Source of the DNA: Entonaema liquescens | Taxonomy: Eukaryota > Ascomycota > Sordariomycetes > Xylariales > Xylariaceae | Length of the DNA stretch: 64,000 bases | Direction: 5' to 3' | NCBI GenBank assembly: GCA_902805475.1 | Contig: CADCSX010000007.1 | Span: 1,488,001 to 1,552,000, forward strand | Shown: piece after piece, positions 61,604 through 64,000 of the stretch | Numbering within the stretch: the stretch's first letter is position 1 | Layout: the number at the start of each line of letters is the position of its first letter | Program-made: the position numbers and the translations under genes | Notes under the pieces: model-generated | Databases searched by the model: none | Seen by the model: only the letters and a program-made list of their open reading frames with translations | Told to the model about the DNA's origin: nothing

Positions 61604-64000
61604 ATGGCACCTCGACAAAAGGCTAGGCAGATCACGATGGACGGCGCTCGAAGTAAGTTATGCTTCCCGCAAAGACTTATTAGACGATGCTAAGATATAA
61701 ATAGTTGCTGTCGAAAGCAGTAACGGCGCTACCCGTTCTTCTGGTTTGGATGGTGAGACTACCAATAACCTTCTGTCTGAATGATAGCAAAGCAAGCAAT
61801 ATTGACTCGTGTAGATTTAATTCATATATTCAAGGAACAGACAAAAGCCTCAAACTTGTGAGTGATAATAGCACACCTTTCCGGTTCTTAAGCTAATGGT
61901 TCCTAGTTCGACATTGGATGACAAGAGCTATCATATCACTTTTGAAGCGCTTTTTCGTTGTGCCCTGGCCGAAAAGCAGGCTTACTATAGTCATAAGAGC
62001 ACCGCTGCCAGCAGGCTTACCAAGTGCGCAGAAGCACTGCGTCTTGGCGTTGAGTTAGGCGCAGGCAAGGTAAAACGAAAGACTGTCCTTGCCGTGATTG
62101 ATCACATTACCCAGACACTGCCACATTCTGAAGATGATTTAGTCCCGCCACTGGTACAGGACTACGTTAAAGCGCTAGCTGCTCTCTTAAGCCATGCCGT
62201 TAATGTCGAGCTTCTTGCTACGGGGGGCGCTGAAGGCTGGTTTACATGTGTAGACTTCACTGTTGACGTCTTGACTTTATATCTGGCGGCTAATGATAGA
62301 GACTCAATCCTTTCACGGGCTTCACCAGCTCCCGGGTCAGGACACTCGACACCTCTCACATTCTCAACTCCGAGACCTGGGACCGCATCCCAGAGAACTA
62401 GCCGGCTCTCGCGTAGTCAGCTACCGGATCTTTTGCAATGCCTTCTTTATCTTTCATCCACCCCAAATGCGCCCCTTTTACAGCGTTCCAAGGAGATGTC
62501 GTCCGTTGTGATTCAGGTCCTCCAACTCCGCCCCATCGGAATAGGACCCTTACATCAGCTAGCATTCGCCCTGGTCAATAAGCTGTTTGTGGCCTCCCAA
62601 ACAGATGATTCTGACCATGCGAACTCTTTGGCCTTAGATTGCCTACCGCTAGTAAGTCAATGGTGGCAAACGAAGGCTGCGTCTGCACATGATGCACTTC
62701 TAAATGGCGTCCGAATAGAAATGCTGAAGCTTCTATTCAATATCCATCTTCAACTTGAGTTCTTGATCAAGCAAGGGGACAAACCTTCGCTCCTCGGTGA
62801 CATTGAAACCCTTGCGGAGTTGTTGTGGAGCGAATACTCTAGACGAGAAGAACGCGCTCAACTTCAACAAGATGACTTGGCATATTCCATACCTCACAAT
62901 AGCACAGCCTTCCAAGTGCAGTCTTTTTCTTTGCGGCCGTTCAATATTGATGGCGAGAAAACCTGGGCAGTTGTGCATATTCTCGCGCTTCTTGAACGAC
63001 TGTTGTGGAAAGCGTCTGAACAGTCTCAATTAGTCTTGACTGATGATGAACAACCACGAAAGAGGCGACGGACGGCCTTAGGCTTTAGTCGGCTTCGCCA
63101 GAAACTGCGTTCCGCTGATCATTCAATACAATATACTGCTTTACAGATTACACCATTCTTTGTGTCAGGTCTCAAGGTTAACATTGATGAAATGTCAGAG
63201 CTTCTGTCCTTCTTGATGAGCCAGATTACCAGCAAGAACAGCAAAGTGTCTACGTGGGCTATGGTTGCTTGCGCAAGGTCAGTCCTATCAGTATTGCTTG
63301 AATGCCTTATGCTAACTCGCGAGTAGTCTCACTCCTCAAGTTAGTGCCACTGATGATACCTTGTTCGCACTTTGGAAGCAGATATGGCAGATTGCAGTAC
63401 GCTCTGTCACTATGACTACAAACTGTCGGGCCTCGAGCGTATTGCTCCACTCCATCATAGTTCACGATCTTGTACCGTATCGTGATATCGCCGACGACAT
63501 CAACAGCATGATCATGACGGCCGATGTAAACGGCCCGGCTGTTGTAGTGGATTCTTCGCTTGTCCTAATGACAGCACTTCTTCACCTACGAAACTTCCAA
63601 CTCCCAAGCGCTAGCTATACAACCTGCAATGGTGTGATTCGTTGGGTGTTTTTTAGATGGGATCCTAGTGAGTAAGATTGGATATCCAAACTTTCGGCCT
63701 TATCTAACAAATCCAACTCCGCAGCCGATGCAGCATATATATCATCGTACTCAAGCCATGTTAAACCAGTGGACATCGTCAATATAATAAAAGCAGCTTA
63801 TGGAGATGAGAGGTTGGCTTTGTCAGAGCCATCTCAGACAATTTCTGGACAAATCGGGGAGGCATTATGTCTACTCCAGAGCCGCGAGAGCTTAATCAGA
63901 TACCTGCTTCTCTTAGACCCCAACGTCCCTGAGTCCTCATCAGTGCCCAGCCAGCAATTATCTGTAGTGCCAGTTACACATCTTGGGGATACTTCGAATT
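61604..64000 (+). CDS. TEL1: TEL1 (ATM-family PIKK), 5' part only
   Basis: Truncated by the window end. Proposed exons: 61604-61652, 61705-61857, 61907-63277, 63327-63667, 63725-64000+. Tel1 is the DNA-damage and telomere-length protein kinase; only the N-terminal HEAT solenoid, about 730 residues, is here, and the kinase domain lies beyond. Supporting segments: KSYHITFEALFRCAL, SRLTKCAEALRLGVELGAGK, VLAVIDHITQTLPHSEDDLV and LVQDYVKALAALLSHAVN, all typical of Tel1 N-termini. Exon 2 has the wrong length by one base for its neighbours: LLSE stops at TGA, and the next conserved stretch (AKQAILTRVDLIHIFKEQ) is in another frame. One A missing in the GAATG at about 61786-61790 would fix it; an implausibly short 35-nt intron is the alternative. 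The start exon is the weakest part. Confidence 0.88.

Noticed and set aside
1..64000. CRISPR arrays, prophage or bacterial operon structure
   Set aside because: No direct-repeat/spacer pattern; genes have spliceosomal introns and individual promoters, so the DNA is fungal nuclear.

Overview
The window is nuclear DNA of a filamentous ascomycete (Pezizomycotina; probably Sordariomycetes, but no marker here settles the class). The evidence is genes broken by 50-170 nt GT-AG introns with CTAAC/CTGAC-type branch points, AT-rich spacers, and fungal markers such as NUP192, TEL1, MIP1, SCS3, a fungal rhodopsin-domain protein and a GH55 glucanase. Coding starts, introns and frames below were worked out by hand from splice signals and phase arithmetic.

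Layout. 1-3.3 kb: gene-poor. 3.3-8.0 kb: Myb-like regulator (+), Ap4A phosphorylase APA2 (-) and, divergent from it, a RutA-type uracil-cleaving flavin monooxygenase (+) that looks bacterial. 8.0-12.0 kb: gene-free, with an intact 276-bp MITE. 12.0-16.7 kb: secreted GH55 exo-beta-1,3-glucanase and the FIT/Scs3 lipid-droplet protein. 17.0-23.4 kb: a head-to-head pair, a 1314-aa protein kinase/ankyrin fusion (-) and a HeLo-like/pseudokinase protein (+). 24-28.3 kb: frameshifted type-B carboxylesterase and fungal rhodopsin-domain protein. 29.9-33.4 kb: mitochondrial DNA polymerase MIP1. 36-41.5 kb: MFS transporter and an Slx8-like RING ligase. 42.9-48.5 kb: CLC chloride channel and, divergently, a neurochondrin-family protein. 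48.9 kb: intron-containing tRNA. 51-52.8 kb: amino acid permease. 55.1 kb to the end: NUP192 (-) and, divergent from it, the 5' part of TEL1 (+).

Most genes are unrelated housekeeping or transport genes. The exception is the 17.0-23.4 kb pair. One partner has an apparently catalytic kinase domain fused to ankyrin repeats (the RIPK4/ANKK1 layout); the other has an N-terminal HeLo-like helical region and a C-terminal kinase fold lacking HRD and DFG (the MLKL layout). About 300 bp separate their start codons. I propose a two-component cell-death or allorecognition module resembling RIPK-MLKL necroptosis; this is inference from architecture.

A second theme is data quality. Four genes (TEL1, NUP192, the CLC channel twice, the carboxylesterase) each lose frame at a short homopolymer, always as a contraction, while the conserved protein continues in another frame. 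NUP192 is essential, so under-called homopolymers in the assembly are likelier than pseudogenes.
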